A stretch of DNA of 64,000 nucleotides from Chrysiogenes arsenatis DSM 11915 (GTDB lineage: Bacteria; Chrysiogenota; Chrysiogenetes; Chrysiogenales; Chrysiogenaceae), in assembly GCF_000469585.1 (NCBI RefSeq), contig NZ_AWNK01000007.1:85348-149347 (forward strand). The letters are read 5' to 3'. The position numbers were made by a program, and so were the translations under genes. Shown here one piece after another: positions 24,856 through 33,589 of the stretch; the stretch's first letter is position 1, and the number at the start of each line of letters is the position of its first letter. The notes beneath the pieces were generated by a model, which worked only from the letters and a program-made list of their open reading frames with translations, did no database searches and had not been told where the DNA came from.

Positions 24856-25986
24856 GTGAACGTGAAAGGGCGATTTGTGAAGAATTTTTGGAAATGGTGC
24901 GTGGATGTCTGGCTGCGGTGGTATTTGTGGCGCCACCCGCGCGATGCTTCTGGTCTGCAACATCGACATCGACTGAATCAGGTTCCCCGTTCTATAGTTG
25001 TCTACTCCAATACGGCTCTTGGGGATACGTTGATGTCGACCCCCGCGCTGAAAGCGCTACGCGAGTCATTTCCAGCGGCTCACATCACGCTCTTTATTCA
25101 CGAAAAAATCCATCCACTTTTTGCTCATTTTCCCTATGTTGACGCGTTTTTATTGTATTATGGGGGGTATCGGGGGTTTCTCAGGAACGTTCGTGAGCTT
25201 CGTTCAATGCGTCCCGACTGTATTCTCATTTTTCATGCAAATGGGCCGCAGGATATTCCCAGCGCAGTTCTCTCAGGCTGCAATATTATTTTGAAGTCTC
25301 CTACTTGCAGCCCTTATAGCTCCCTCCTTTCGCACCAATTTACGTTCCCTTCGGGAGTACATACAATCGAAGAGCGTCTTGAGATCGTTCGCTTTCTGGG
25401 TGGTCGAGCCAGTGATATGCGTATGGTGCTATCCCCTGAATATTCGCAAAGTACCGAGCGGCAGTATTTTTCTGATCACAATGTGGTTATTGGCTTTCAG
25501 GTGGGTGCATCGGATATTTACAAAACGTGGCCTATTGAGAGTTTCTGTGCACTTGCCGTGCAACTGTTGAATCACAATAACAATATCATTATCGCACTGT
25601 GTGGAACTGCCCAGGAAAGGGCGATTGCGGAAAAAGTGGTGCAGGTAGATCCGCTTCGGGTGAAGAATTATTGTGGCAATACTCAGATTGCCCAATTGCC
25701 ATGGCTCGTGCGGGAATTTAACGTGCTGGTAAGCAATGACACAGGAACAATGCACGTAGCGGTAGCGCTCGGTGTCCCGACCGTTGGGTTGTTTGCAAGC
25801 ACAAATCCTTCACACACCGGTATCGTTCAGGATCTCGATAAACATGTCATGATAGTTGCGGAAGATTGTGTATGGGAAAGTAATGTTCCGAAAAAGCAGA
25901 GGAGTAACGTGGGTATGGGGGCAATCTCAGCGAATGAAGTGTATCAGTGCGTGTGTCGGCATATCGTGACTACGGGAGGTGGCTAA
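24856..25986 (+). CDS. GT9 glycosyltransferase, heptosyltransferase-like
   Basis: About 376 residues with the GT9 (ADP-heptose:LPS heptosyltransferase) fold: an N-terminal SNTALGDTLMSTPALKALRESFP block and a C-terminal SNDTGTMHVAVALGVPTVGLFA block, the sugar-nucleotide site. A cytoplasmic basic/aromatic N-terminus of about 45 residues may bind the membrane. The start is uncertain: GTG codons at 24856, 24862 and 24877 are possible. The stop overlaps the next start (TAATG). Probably adds heptose or a related sugar to the LPS core. Confidence 0.85.
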   Translation: MNVKGRFVKNFWKWCVDVWLRWYLWRHPRDASGLQHRHRLNQVPRSIVVYSNTALGDTLMSTPALKALRESFPAAHITLFIHEKIHPLFAHFPYVDAFLLYYGGYRGFLRNVRELRSMRPDCILIFHANGPQDIPSAVLSGCNIILKSPTCSPYSSLLSHQFTFPSGVHTIEERLEIVRFLGGRASDMRMVLSPEYSQSTERQYFSDHNVVIGFQVGASDIYKTWPIESFCALAVQLLNHNNNIIIALCGTAQERAIAEKVVQVDPLRVKNYCGNTQIAQLPWLVREFNVLVSNDTGTMHVAVALGVPTVGLFASTNPSHTGIVQDLDKHVMIVAEDCVWESNVPKKQRSNVGMGAISANEVYQCVCRHIVTTGGG

Positions 25987-27224
25987 TGTTCGCGAATGCT
26001 TTGCAGAGTACTCAACAGCGCGTGGAGGTGTTTTTTCTATGCATGCTGCTCTTAGTGCTGCCACTTGCTGAAGCACCGAAAAATATCGCTTGGATGCTTT
26101 TTGTTATAGCTTGGTTGTGGGGAATGAGGTCAGAGCCTGATAGATTATTTCGGTGGGATTTTTGGGACAATGTGTTTGCTTGTTTCATTCTTGCAAGTGC
26201 CTTTTCCGCTTTTTTCGCAAGTGTTTCGGATGCGCAGTGGGGCGGCTTTCTCGATGTTTTGCGGTACACCCTTGTAGGGTGGATGCTTGCGCGGAGTCAT
26301 TATAAAATAAGAACTTATGTCCTATTGTTGCAGTGTGTAGTTGCTGGCACCATCATTGCGTTGATACATGGATATTGGAATTTTGTTTTCACAGGCAAGC
26401 GGGGTGTGTTGCAGTTGCATTCGGTTGGGCATGTAAACCATAGTGCCATCTATCTTGCATTATCTTTTGCTGTTTTGATGGCGTTTGTCTTTTGGTACGT
26501 CCGCCAGCCTGATGTGGTGAAACGATTTGGCTTCTGGGGCTTCATGACGTGTTGCCTTTTTTATGGGGTATCTCTATTAGAGATGGCGAGTCGGGGTGCG
26601 ATATTGGCCTTTGCTGTTTTCTGGGTACTTGTCGTCATTGCGTGGTTCAGGGTTTCATTTAAGCAGGCGGCTATGGCGAGCGTTCTATCTGTAATCATTA
26701 TGGCCGGATTTATTATTGCGATACCTCACGCCACTGCAAAATTTTTGCAAATGGGGGTGGCAGGGTCAGAAGGTTTTAGTCACCGAGATAGGTTGGCCAA
26801 TGTCGCTTACGAAGGATGGCGTGAGAATCCTGTCGCCGGAGTTGGAATGGGAAATTTTCGCCATATCACATTGGAGTTGATTGCCTTGCGGAAGGAACAG
26901 CGAGGGGAGGTATTTGACCCGGAAAGGTATCTGGGTTCGAACCATGCTCACAGTTTGTATATGAATACCCTTGCAGAAAAAGGTATTCTCGGATTCTCTG
27001 CCTTGCTTTTTCTAATTATTGTCTGGGCAGGGTCACTGTGGAAGAAACGAAATTTACTCTATTTGTCAGACCAGCGTCTGATTGTATGGTTATCTGCTGT
27101 AGGAGGTCTTGTTGTGACGTTTGTGAGCGGACTATTTAATACATCGTTGCATACGGAACATGGTATCCTCTCTATGGTGCTTTTCGGAGTTTGGGTTGGG
27201 TTGTTTAGAGAGGCAAATCAATGA
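25986..27224 (+). CDS. O-antigen ligase-like polytopic protein (WaaL/Wzy_C)
   Basis: 412-residue membrane protein with about ten to twelve hydrophobic segments. A large periplasmic loop contains AYEGWRENPVAGVGMGNFR and, further on, NHAHSLYMNTLAEKGILGF, matching the Wzy_C family. It likely joins polymerised O-antigen to lipid A-core; an O-antigen polymerase is an alternative from the same family. ATG 25986 is preferred, with GGGAGG upstream and TAATG overlap with the previous stop. Between two GT9 genes. Confidence 0.82.
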   Translation: MFANALQSTQQRVEVFFLCMLLLVLPLAEAPKNIAWMLFVIAWLWGMRSEPDRLFRWDFWDNVFACFILASAFSAFFASVSDAQWGGFLDVLRYTLVGWMLARSHYKIRTYVLLLQCVVAGTIIALIHGYWNFVFTGKRGVLQLHSVGHVNHSAIYLALSFAVLMAFVFWYVRQPDVVKRFGFWGFMTCCLFYGVSLLEMASRGAILAFAVFWVLVVIAWFRVSFKQAAMASVLSVIIMAGFIIAIPHATAKFLQMGVAGSEGFSHRDRLANVAYEGWRENPVAGVGMGNFRHITLELIALRKEQRGEVFDPERYLGSNHAHSLYMNTLAEKGILGFSALLFLIIVWAGSLWKKRNLLYLSDQRLIVWLSAVGGLVVTFVSGLFNTSLHTEHGILSMVLFGVWVGLFREANQ

Positions 27225-28261
27225 AAATTCTTATTCTGAAACGTGATAAAATAGGCGACATGTTGCTCACTACTCCCATGCTGGCGCATTTGCGCGAGAG
27301 CTTTCCCAGTGCTCAGATTGATGTTTTGGCCAACTCTTACAACGCTTGGGTTATTCAAGGACATCCTGCTGTTGACCATATTCATATCTACCAGCGGTAC
27401 CGCGAAGGAAAGAAAATATCTATTACTGCGCTTTGGAGCCAGCTTGTATGCTTTTTGCGTATACGAAAAGCCTGCTATGACTATGTTATTGTCGCCGGTG
27501 GCGATTTTTCCCATCGGGCATTACGTAGAGCCCGCCTAACAGGAGCTAAGTACCAAATTTCATTTTTGGAGGGTGAGCAAGGTGTGAGAGCACCAGTGAC
27601 CCACCCTATTCCTGCTATCAGCTCCCAGTTGCATGAAAGTCAACGCATGCTGATGTTGCTTGAGCCGTTTGGTGTAAAATTACCGGAAGTGCTTTTGTGC
27701 CCAACATTTCAACTTCCTACCGTATGGCGGAGTTGGACACTAAAGTGGCTTAGTGAGAATGGTCTTGATGAGCGTGAATACATTGTCCTTGGGCTCGGAG
27801 CACGTCGAGCAAAAAAGCAGCCTTCATACGATCAAATAGTGCGATGGACTGAGCATTTTTATAGGAAGCATAGGTTGAAAACAATTTTCATGTGGACTCC
27901 AGGGGCTTCGAATAACCCTATATATCCTGGTGATGATGATATCGCTTTGCCGGTAGTAGATGCCAAAATGCCGTGGCTCATTCCTTTTCGGGGTGCTATT
28001 CTCCCTGCCATAGGGCTTATTTGGTCAGCTTCTACATCTATTTTTCCTGATAGTGGATTGATGCATTTTGCCGCAGCGAGTCCCGGTGGGGTGCTAGGGT
28101 TATTTGCGGAAACTGATGTTTCTCCACATCCCAGCCAGTGGGGACCCGTCGGGGCGAATGTATCGTTTCTTGATACACCAAAGGCAGTGGCTGAATTGCC
28201 TGATGACGATGTATATGCAAAAGTCGACTCTCTTATCGCTGGGCGCACGAAGGGATCGTAG
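27221..28261 (+). CDS. GT9 glycosyltransferase, heptosyltransferase-like
   Basis: 346 residues. N-terminal KILILKRDKIGDMLLTTPML is the GT9 signature, and the C-terminal FPDSGLMHFAAASPGGVLGLFAETD aligns with the nucleotide-sugar site. Overlaps the ligase gene by 4 bases. The last 29 bases overlap the 3' end of the convergent DUF4254 gene, so this gene ends the plus-strand LPS operon. Confidence 0.85.
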   Translation: MKILILKRDKIGDMLLTTPMLAHLRESFPSAQIDVLANSYNAWVIQGHPAVDHIHIYQRYREGKKISITALWSQLVCFLRIRKACYDYVIVAGGDFSHRALRRARLTGAKYQISFLEGEQGVRAPVTHPIPAISSQLHESQRMLMLLEPFGVKLPEVLLCPTFQLPTVWRSWTLKWLSENGLDEREYIVLGLGARRAKKQPSYDQIVRWTEHFYRKHRLKTIFMWTPGASNNPIYPGDDDIALPVVDAKMPWLIPFRGAILPAIGLIWSASTSIFPDSGLMHFAAASPGGVLGLFAETDVSPHPSQWGPVGANVSFLDTPKAVAELPDDDVYAKVDSLIAGRTKGS

Positions 28262-28838
28262 CGTACAGGTAGGGATTTGTTTTGGGATCGTTATACATTT
28301 TGAATTGGCGGTAAATTTTAAAGTGTGCTGTTCCGTTTGCTATGCCGATTATGAAGCGATCGAAACATATTGAGATGTCCGTCCGCTGCTCTTGTAGCTT
28401 AGCGAGTTTGAGCTGGCAAGCGTTTCGGTGGTTGTCATCAGCGTCATCGCGATGAGCTTGTATTGCCATGTGGTGGATCTTCAGGCTCAGAATGGAGAGG
28501 CGATCGATGATGCCGCCTGGAGTTTCACTGTTTGTCCATGAGTCTGATGCGGGAGCAATATTCGTGTACTGCATCAAAAGAACCTCATCAATAATTTCTA
28601 CGGCATCATTTCTTTGTTGGTTAAATGAGTCGATAGCTCTTTTATTAGCTGCAATTTCGCTATCGGGGACATTTTTTCTGCGTGCTTGATCTTCTTCTTT
28701 CCAGAGTGAGCAATTAAAGAAATGATTTTTATCTATGGCAAGCCACAACGGATCACTTTCTTGATAAAGCAATACTGGCCAAGATTGGTGTTGAAGAACT
28801 CTGTCATGGTATTGTGTAATGGTAATTGCGTTTAGCAA
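28233..28838 (-). CDS. DUF4254 protein
   Basis: 201-residue soluble helical protein with the DUF4254 core: NHFFNCSLWKEEDQAR, a PDSEIAANKRAIDSFNQQRND helix and the LLMQY/SETPGGIIDRLSIL segment. Family members sit in LPS and glycan loci, but no activity is established. The start appears to be TTG at 28838, three bases after the FkbM stop with AAGGAA upstream. It converges on and overlaps the GT9 gene. Confidence 0.75.
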   Translation of the reverse strand: MLNAITITQYHDRVLQHQSWPVLLYQESDPLWLAIDKNHFFNCSLWKEEDQARRKNVPDSEIAANKRAIDSFNQQRNDAVEIIDEVLLMQYTNIAPASDSWTNSETPGGIIDRLSILSLKIHHMAIQAHRDDADDNHRNACQLKLAKLQEQRTDISICFDRFIIGIANGTAHFKIYRQFKMYNDPKTNPYLYATIPSCAQR

Positions 28839-28841
28839 GGC

Positions 28842-29615
28842 TTAATTTCCTTCCAATGTTTCTTTTGTTGCATTTTTATTAAAGGCATCGAATCGCGATA
28901 AACGTTTGAATAGTTTCGTGTTGACCTGAATGGAGAATGTGGTTGACAAGTAGTCAAGTAACTTAAAGTCGTTGATACCGTGAAGTTCACCGGTAATCCA
29001 AGTAACCGAATTAAGAACATCATTGGGAAATGACGTGATGATATCGTATTCTGCTCCTTCCGTATCTATCTTTATGATATCAATCTTCTGGTTCTCAATT
29101 TCTTTAAGAAAGGTTGATGGTTTAGCAATTTTTACGGTTTCCTGCTTTGCGATATCAATACCTAGCGAGTGAATTGAGCCTCCTCCAAAGTTTGTTGCAT
29201 CATCAGAGAGGTAAAATGTTGTTTCTCCGTCCGCAGAACCGAAGCCAAGGCAATGAGCGGAGATGTTCGGATAGTTTTTAGTGTTATTGACAAGCAATTC
29301 ATAATTTTGGCGACTTGGCTCAAAAGCGTATATTCGCGAGTTAGGAAAGCAGTTTGCGAAATAGATTGAGCTAAGTCCGATATTTGCACCTATGTCGAAA
29401 ATGACATTAGGACGCAATTTAAAAGGTGGCTTGTATTCCGCTTTTGTTCCAGTTTTCAAAAGAATTTCATATATGAGCCGAACATCACTTGTTCCACTAC
29501 GGTAGAAAATTTCCTTTCCCTTGTAGGTGAACACTTTAATGGTTCCATCACCTTTTCTTGCCAAGGTAAATGTTAAAGACCCTGAACGTAAAAAATATTT
29601 CAAAAATTGTTTCAC
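28842..29615 (-). CDS. FkbM-family methyltransferase
   Basis: 257-residue AdoMet-dependent methyltransferase. Motif I VIFDIGANIGLSSIYFAN is followed by YAFEPSRQNYELL, and KIDTEGAEYDII marks motif III; together these are typical FkbM. In surface-glycan loci such enzymes O-methylate sugars. GTG start at 29615 with AAGGAG seven bases upstream. Codon use is visibly AT-rich compared with the flanking housekeeping genes, suggesting an exchanged glycan locus. Confidence 0.85.
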   Translation of the reverse strand: MKQFLKYFLRSGSLTFTLARKGDGTIKVFTYKGKEIFYRSGTSDVRLIYEILLKTGTKAEYKPPFKLRPNVIFDIGANIGLSSIYFANCFPNSRIYAFEPSRQNYELLVNNTKNYPNISAHCLGFGSADGETTFYLSDDATNFGGGSIHSLGIDIAKQETVKIAKPSTFLKEIENQKIDIIKIDTEGAEYDIITSFPNDVLNSVTWITGELHGINDFKLLDYLSTTFSIQVNTKLFKRLSRFDAFNKNATKETLEGN

Positions 29616-29661
29616 TAATATACTCCTTTATCGTGTGATGCGGCAGTGGTTAGTGGTGAAA

Positions 29662-30636
29662 TTATGAGTTTGATAGCAGTGCTCTGCACTGCTGCAATAC
29701 GCTGTCGATAGTAATCTCGTGCGCACATCCAGTTGTGCTATGTAGGGCATATTTACGGTAAGCCCAAGGTGCCCAATACTCTGATCCTTGTTTGCCCATA
29801 ATTGCAACTGTAGGAACGCCTGTTGCCGCACCTGCGTGCATCGCACCACCATCTAGTGTGATGAACAGCTTTCCTTGGGCGATAATAGCTACTACCTCGT
29901 CAAAAGATTGGGTTGGGAGATAGGAAGCATGTGTCGACATTGCTAGATGTTCTGCAGCGTGTTTGTCTTCTGGTAAAGCGGTGATTATACATGGATACAT
30001 GGAAAGCTCATTGATAATTGCGCGAAACTTTTCGATAGGATACTGATTTTCAGGCGATCTGCTCGAAATATGAAAAATCAGGGCATTTTTGGCTTGGTGA
30101 AATTTAGAGAAAAACTGAGGGTCGACATGATAGTGAGCTTTTTCGCTATTATTAGTGACCCCTAACGGTTCCAAGGCCGCGTAGCAAAAAAGGACTTCAT
30201 GGTCATGTTTTCCGCCCACGTGATAAGTATAAGGGTCATCGCCATGAGGAGAGGTGGCGCCAATCATGTGTGGTGCTTTAGCTGCACGCGCAAAAATAGC
30301 GGGGTGTTTTGAGTATTGGGAGCGAATAACTACAACAGCATCGTATTGCGTTTGCCTAATGCGCCAAAGTAGTATAAGGAGTCCACAGGCAGCTTTCGCT
30401 TTATTCCAGATCCCATGCGCATGCTTGGTTTTTGTGTATGAAAAAATATTATTGACAAAAGGGTTTTGGAGTATTGCGCATACATTATAAGAATTAACCA
30501 CTATGTCAATCTGCGCATTAGGATGCACTTTACGTAAGGCTTCTATTGCGGGGGTGGTACAGATAAGATCGCCGATATTATCGTTACGAACAAGGAGGAT
30601 TTTGCGTAAGCTTGCATTGATAATGGTTGGACTCAA
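29662..30636 (-). CDS. GT9 glycosyltransferase, heptosyltransferase-like
   Basis: 324 residues with GT9 blocks KILLVRNDNIGDLICTTPAIEAL and ITLDGGAMHAGAATGVPTVAIMG. Third GT9 enzyme in 6 kb. The apparent start is a TTG overlapping the GT4 stop (TTGA); there is no other near N-terminal start, so the exact first residue is uncertain. Likely acts on the LPS core or O-chain. Confidence 0.82.
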   Translation of the reverse strand: MSPTIINASLRKILLVRNDNIGDLICTTPAIEALRKVHPNAQIDIVVNSYNVCAILQNPFVNNIFSYTKTKHAHGIWNKAKAACGLLILLWRIRQTQYDAVVVIRSQYSKHPAIFARAAKAPHMIGATSPHGDDPYTYHVGGKHDHEVLFCYAALEPLGVTNNSEKAHYHVDPQFFSKFHQAKNALIFHISSRSPENQYPIEKFRAIINELSMYPCIITALPEDKHAAEHLAMSTHASYLPTQSFDEVVAIIAQGKLFITLDGGAMHAGAATGVPTVAIMGKQGSEYWAPWAYRKYALHSTTGCAHEITIDSVLQQCRALLSNS

Positions 30637-31823
30637 GAGTACACCCGTAACATTTTTTCTGTCATTACATTGTTGTTCAATTTATTCGCTATAGTGTTGC
30701 GGACAGCAGCCGTATTCTGATGGCAATCAATAAGGCTATCTAGCATTTCTTTAATAGCCGAGAGGTATTTATCTTTCCCATGCTCTTCGAGCAATACGAA
30801 ATTCCCATCATTCCACAGATCACGAATGCTACCAATATCGGCAGCAATGGATGGCTTCCCCATCATAAGTGCTTGAATGAGCGATTGGGGCACTCCTTCG
30901 AAGCCATCGGATGTTAGACAGAAAATATCAATAGCCGCCAAAAAGACTTCAGGTTGGCTCACGTGACCGAGCAAAACGGCATAATTCTGTGCTTGGGAAT
31001 GGTGTATCTGGGATTCAAGCTCATTGCGTTTCGGTCCTTCGCCTGCGATGGCAAAAACGACACGCTTTTGAAGTTTTGGTGCTAGTTCAACCGCAAGTTG
31101 GATGAACAGGTCCTGCCGTTTGAACGACCGCAGTACGCCAAGATTTCCGATTATAATTGCGTCTTCTGGTAATCCGAGCAATCGTCGAGATTCTACTTTG
31201 TCATATTTATTTGGGTCAAAACGATCGGCATCAACTCCAGTGGGGATGGACGTGCACCGTGACGGGTCGATGCGGTTAAAGCGAATCATATCTTGCCGAA
31301 CACTTTCGCCAGTGGTTACCACGTGATGTGCGAGCTGATTAATGAAATTCAGACGGGATGAATTTATTCGATTAGAAAGATGCCTTGTGCGGATAAATTT
31401 TACACCCGCTAGGCGTGCGGCAATTCCCCCCACCCATGTGTCTTTTCCGCTATGAGTATTGACGATAGTAAAGCCTTCGCGCCGAATAAGCGCATATAAA
31501 GCGGCAATAGTTTTTATGTCGAAGTTTGAGCGGAAAGGAAAATGATAGACCGGAAAGCCTTTTGTTTGGGCAGCTCGGGAGATTTGCGAGTTACTGCGAC
31601 ACGCAAGGGCTATAGCGATTCCTCGCCTCCGCATCTCCTCCATCTCGGTCATAATACGTATTTCCTGACCACCCCATCCGTCTGACCATTCGGTATGGAG
31701 AATTTTCAGGTGTGATGTTTGGTGGGGATTTTCGAAAGCGGAGCGGTTATCCAAGGAGAGCACCATGTCAGTTATTTTGAGCATATCAGTGATACTTTTA
31801 CCAAAATACGGATAGGAAGTCAC
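30633..31823 (-). CDS. GT4 family glycosyltransferase
   Basis: Up to 396 residues, GT-B fold. The N-terminal HTEWSDGWGGQEIRIMTEM contains the glycine-rich acceptor loop, IPTGVDADRF is mid-protein, and the C-terminal E-x7-E-type region lies in EGVPQSLIQALMMGKPS. The first 35-40 residues before the first strand are unusual and may not be translated; ATG codons at residues 14 and 20 are alternatives without clear ribosome sites. First gene of the minus-strand glycan operon GT4-GT9-FkbM-DUF4254. Confidence 0.83.
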   Translation of the reverse strand: MTSYPYFGKSITDMLKITDMVLSLDNRSAFENPHQTSHLKILHTEWSDGWGGQEIRIMTEMEEMRRRGIAIALACRSNSQISRAAQTKGFPVYHFPFRSNFDIKTIAALYALIRREGFTIVNTHSGKDTWVGGIAARLAGVKFIRTRHLSNRINSSRLNFINQLAHHVVTTGESVRQDMIRFNRIDPSRCTSIPTGVDADRFDPNKYDKVESRRLLGLPEDAIIIGNLGVLRSFKRQDLFIQLAVELAPKLQKRVVFAIAGEGPKRNELESQIHHSQAQNYAVLLGHVSQPEVFLAAIDIFCLTSDGFEGVPQSLIQALMMGKPSIAADIGSIRDLWNDGNFVLLEEHGKDKYLSAIKEMLDSLIDCHQNTAAVRNTIANKLNNNVMTEKMLRVYS

Positions 31824-31828
31824 AATAA

Positions 31829-31864
31829 AAAACCGCCCACTTTCTTAATGAGGTAGGCGGTTTC
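31829..31864 (-). terminator. rho-independent terminator of gdhA
   Basis: AAACCGCC pairs with GGCGGTTT; on the minus strand the stem is followed by a T-rich tail, about 45 bases after the gdhA stop and just before the GT4 start. It separates gdhA from the glycan operon. Confidence 0.85.
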
Positions 31865-31907
31865 GGTAGGGTTGTCTTAGTCGGTAGATGACATAATAGC
31901 TTGCGGC

Positions 31908-33308
<1,401 letters not shown>

Positions 33309-33310
33309 TT

Positions 33311-33332
33311 ACCCCGACGAGATTGTCGGGGT
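33311..33332. promoter_or_regulatory. hairpin in the gdhA leader
   Basis: ACCCCGAC and GTCGGGGT form a perfect eight-pair stem with a six-base loop, 57-78 bases upstream of gdhA. It is not followed by a T-run on the minus strand, so it may be a 5' UTR stabiliser rather than a terminator. The 335-base gap 33255-33589 otherwise holds the dyad at 33473 and no convincing gene. Confidence 0.45.
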
Positions 33333-33472
33333 AAACTGGGGCAAAACGGTGAACCTAAACACCCACACAAACCATAAAACCGCGCTTGGAAAACCGGACT
33401 CTGCCAGCGTATCGACTTATGCGATCCTTGCATCTGGTCAGGGCAACCTGTGGATGGTGTCCTGCTTTGAAA

Positions 33473-33493
33473 TGTCACATTTGTGACTTGTCA
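33473..33493. promoter_or_regulatory. candidate operator and -10 region for gdhA
   Basis: TGTCA-CATTTG-TGACT is the same half-site and spacing as the porin dyads, and another TGTCA follows at once (33489-33493). It also contains GTCACA-TT-TGTGAC. On the minus strand a TATAAA box (33496-33501) lies just upstream, so a bound protein could act near the transcription start. Tentative. Confidence 0.35.
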
Positions 33494-33589
33494 TTTTTAT
33501 AACAATTTTTGAGGGGAGGCAATTGAAAATTTTCTAGCAAATAGTTTTGGCGTTTTATTGGCAACGAATGGGTGGGCAAGAATCGTTCG

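Noticed and set aside
24856-31823. RfaH-type ops element before the LPS genes
   Set aside because: No sequence close to the known ops consensus was found in the gap 24694-24855 or near 31824.
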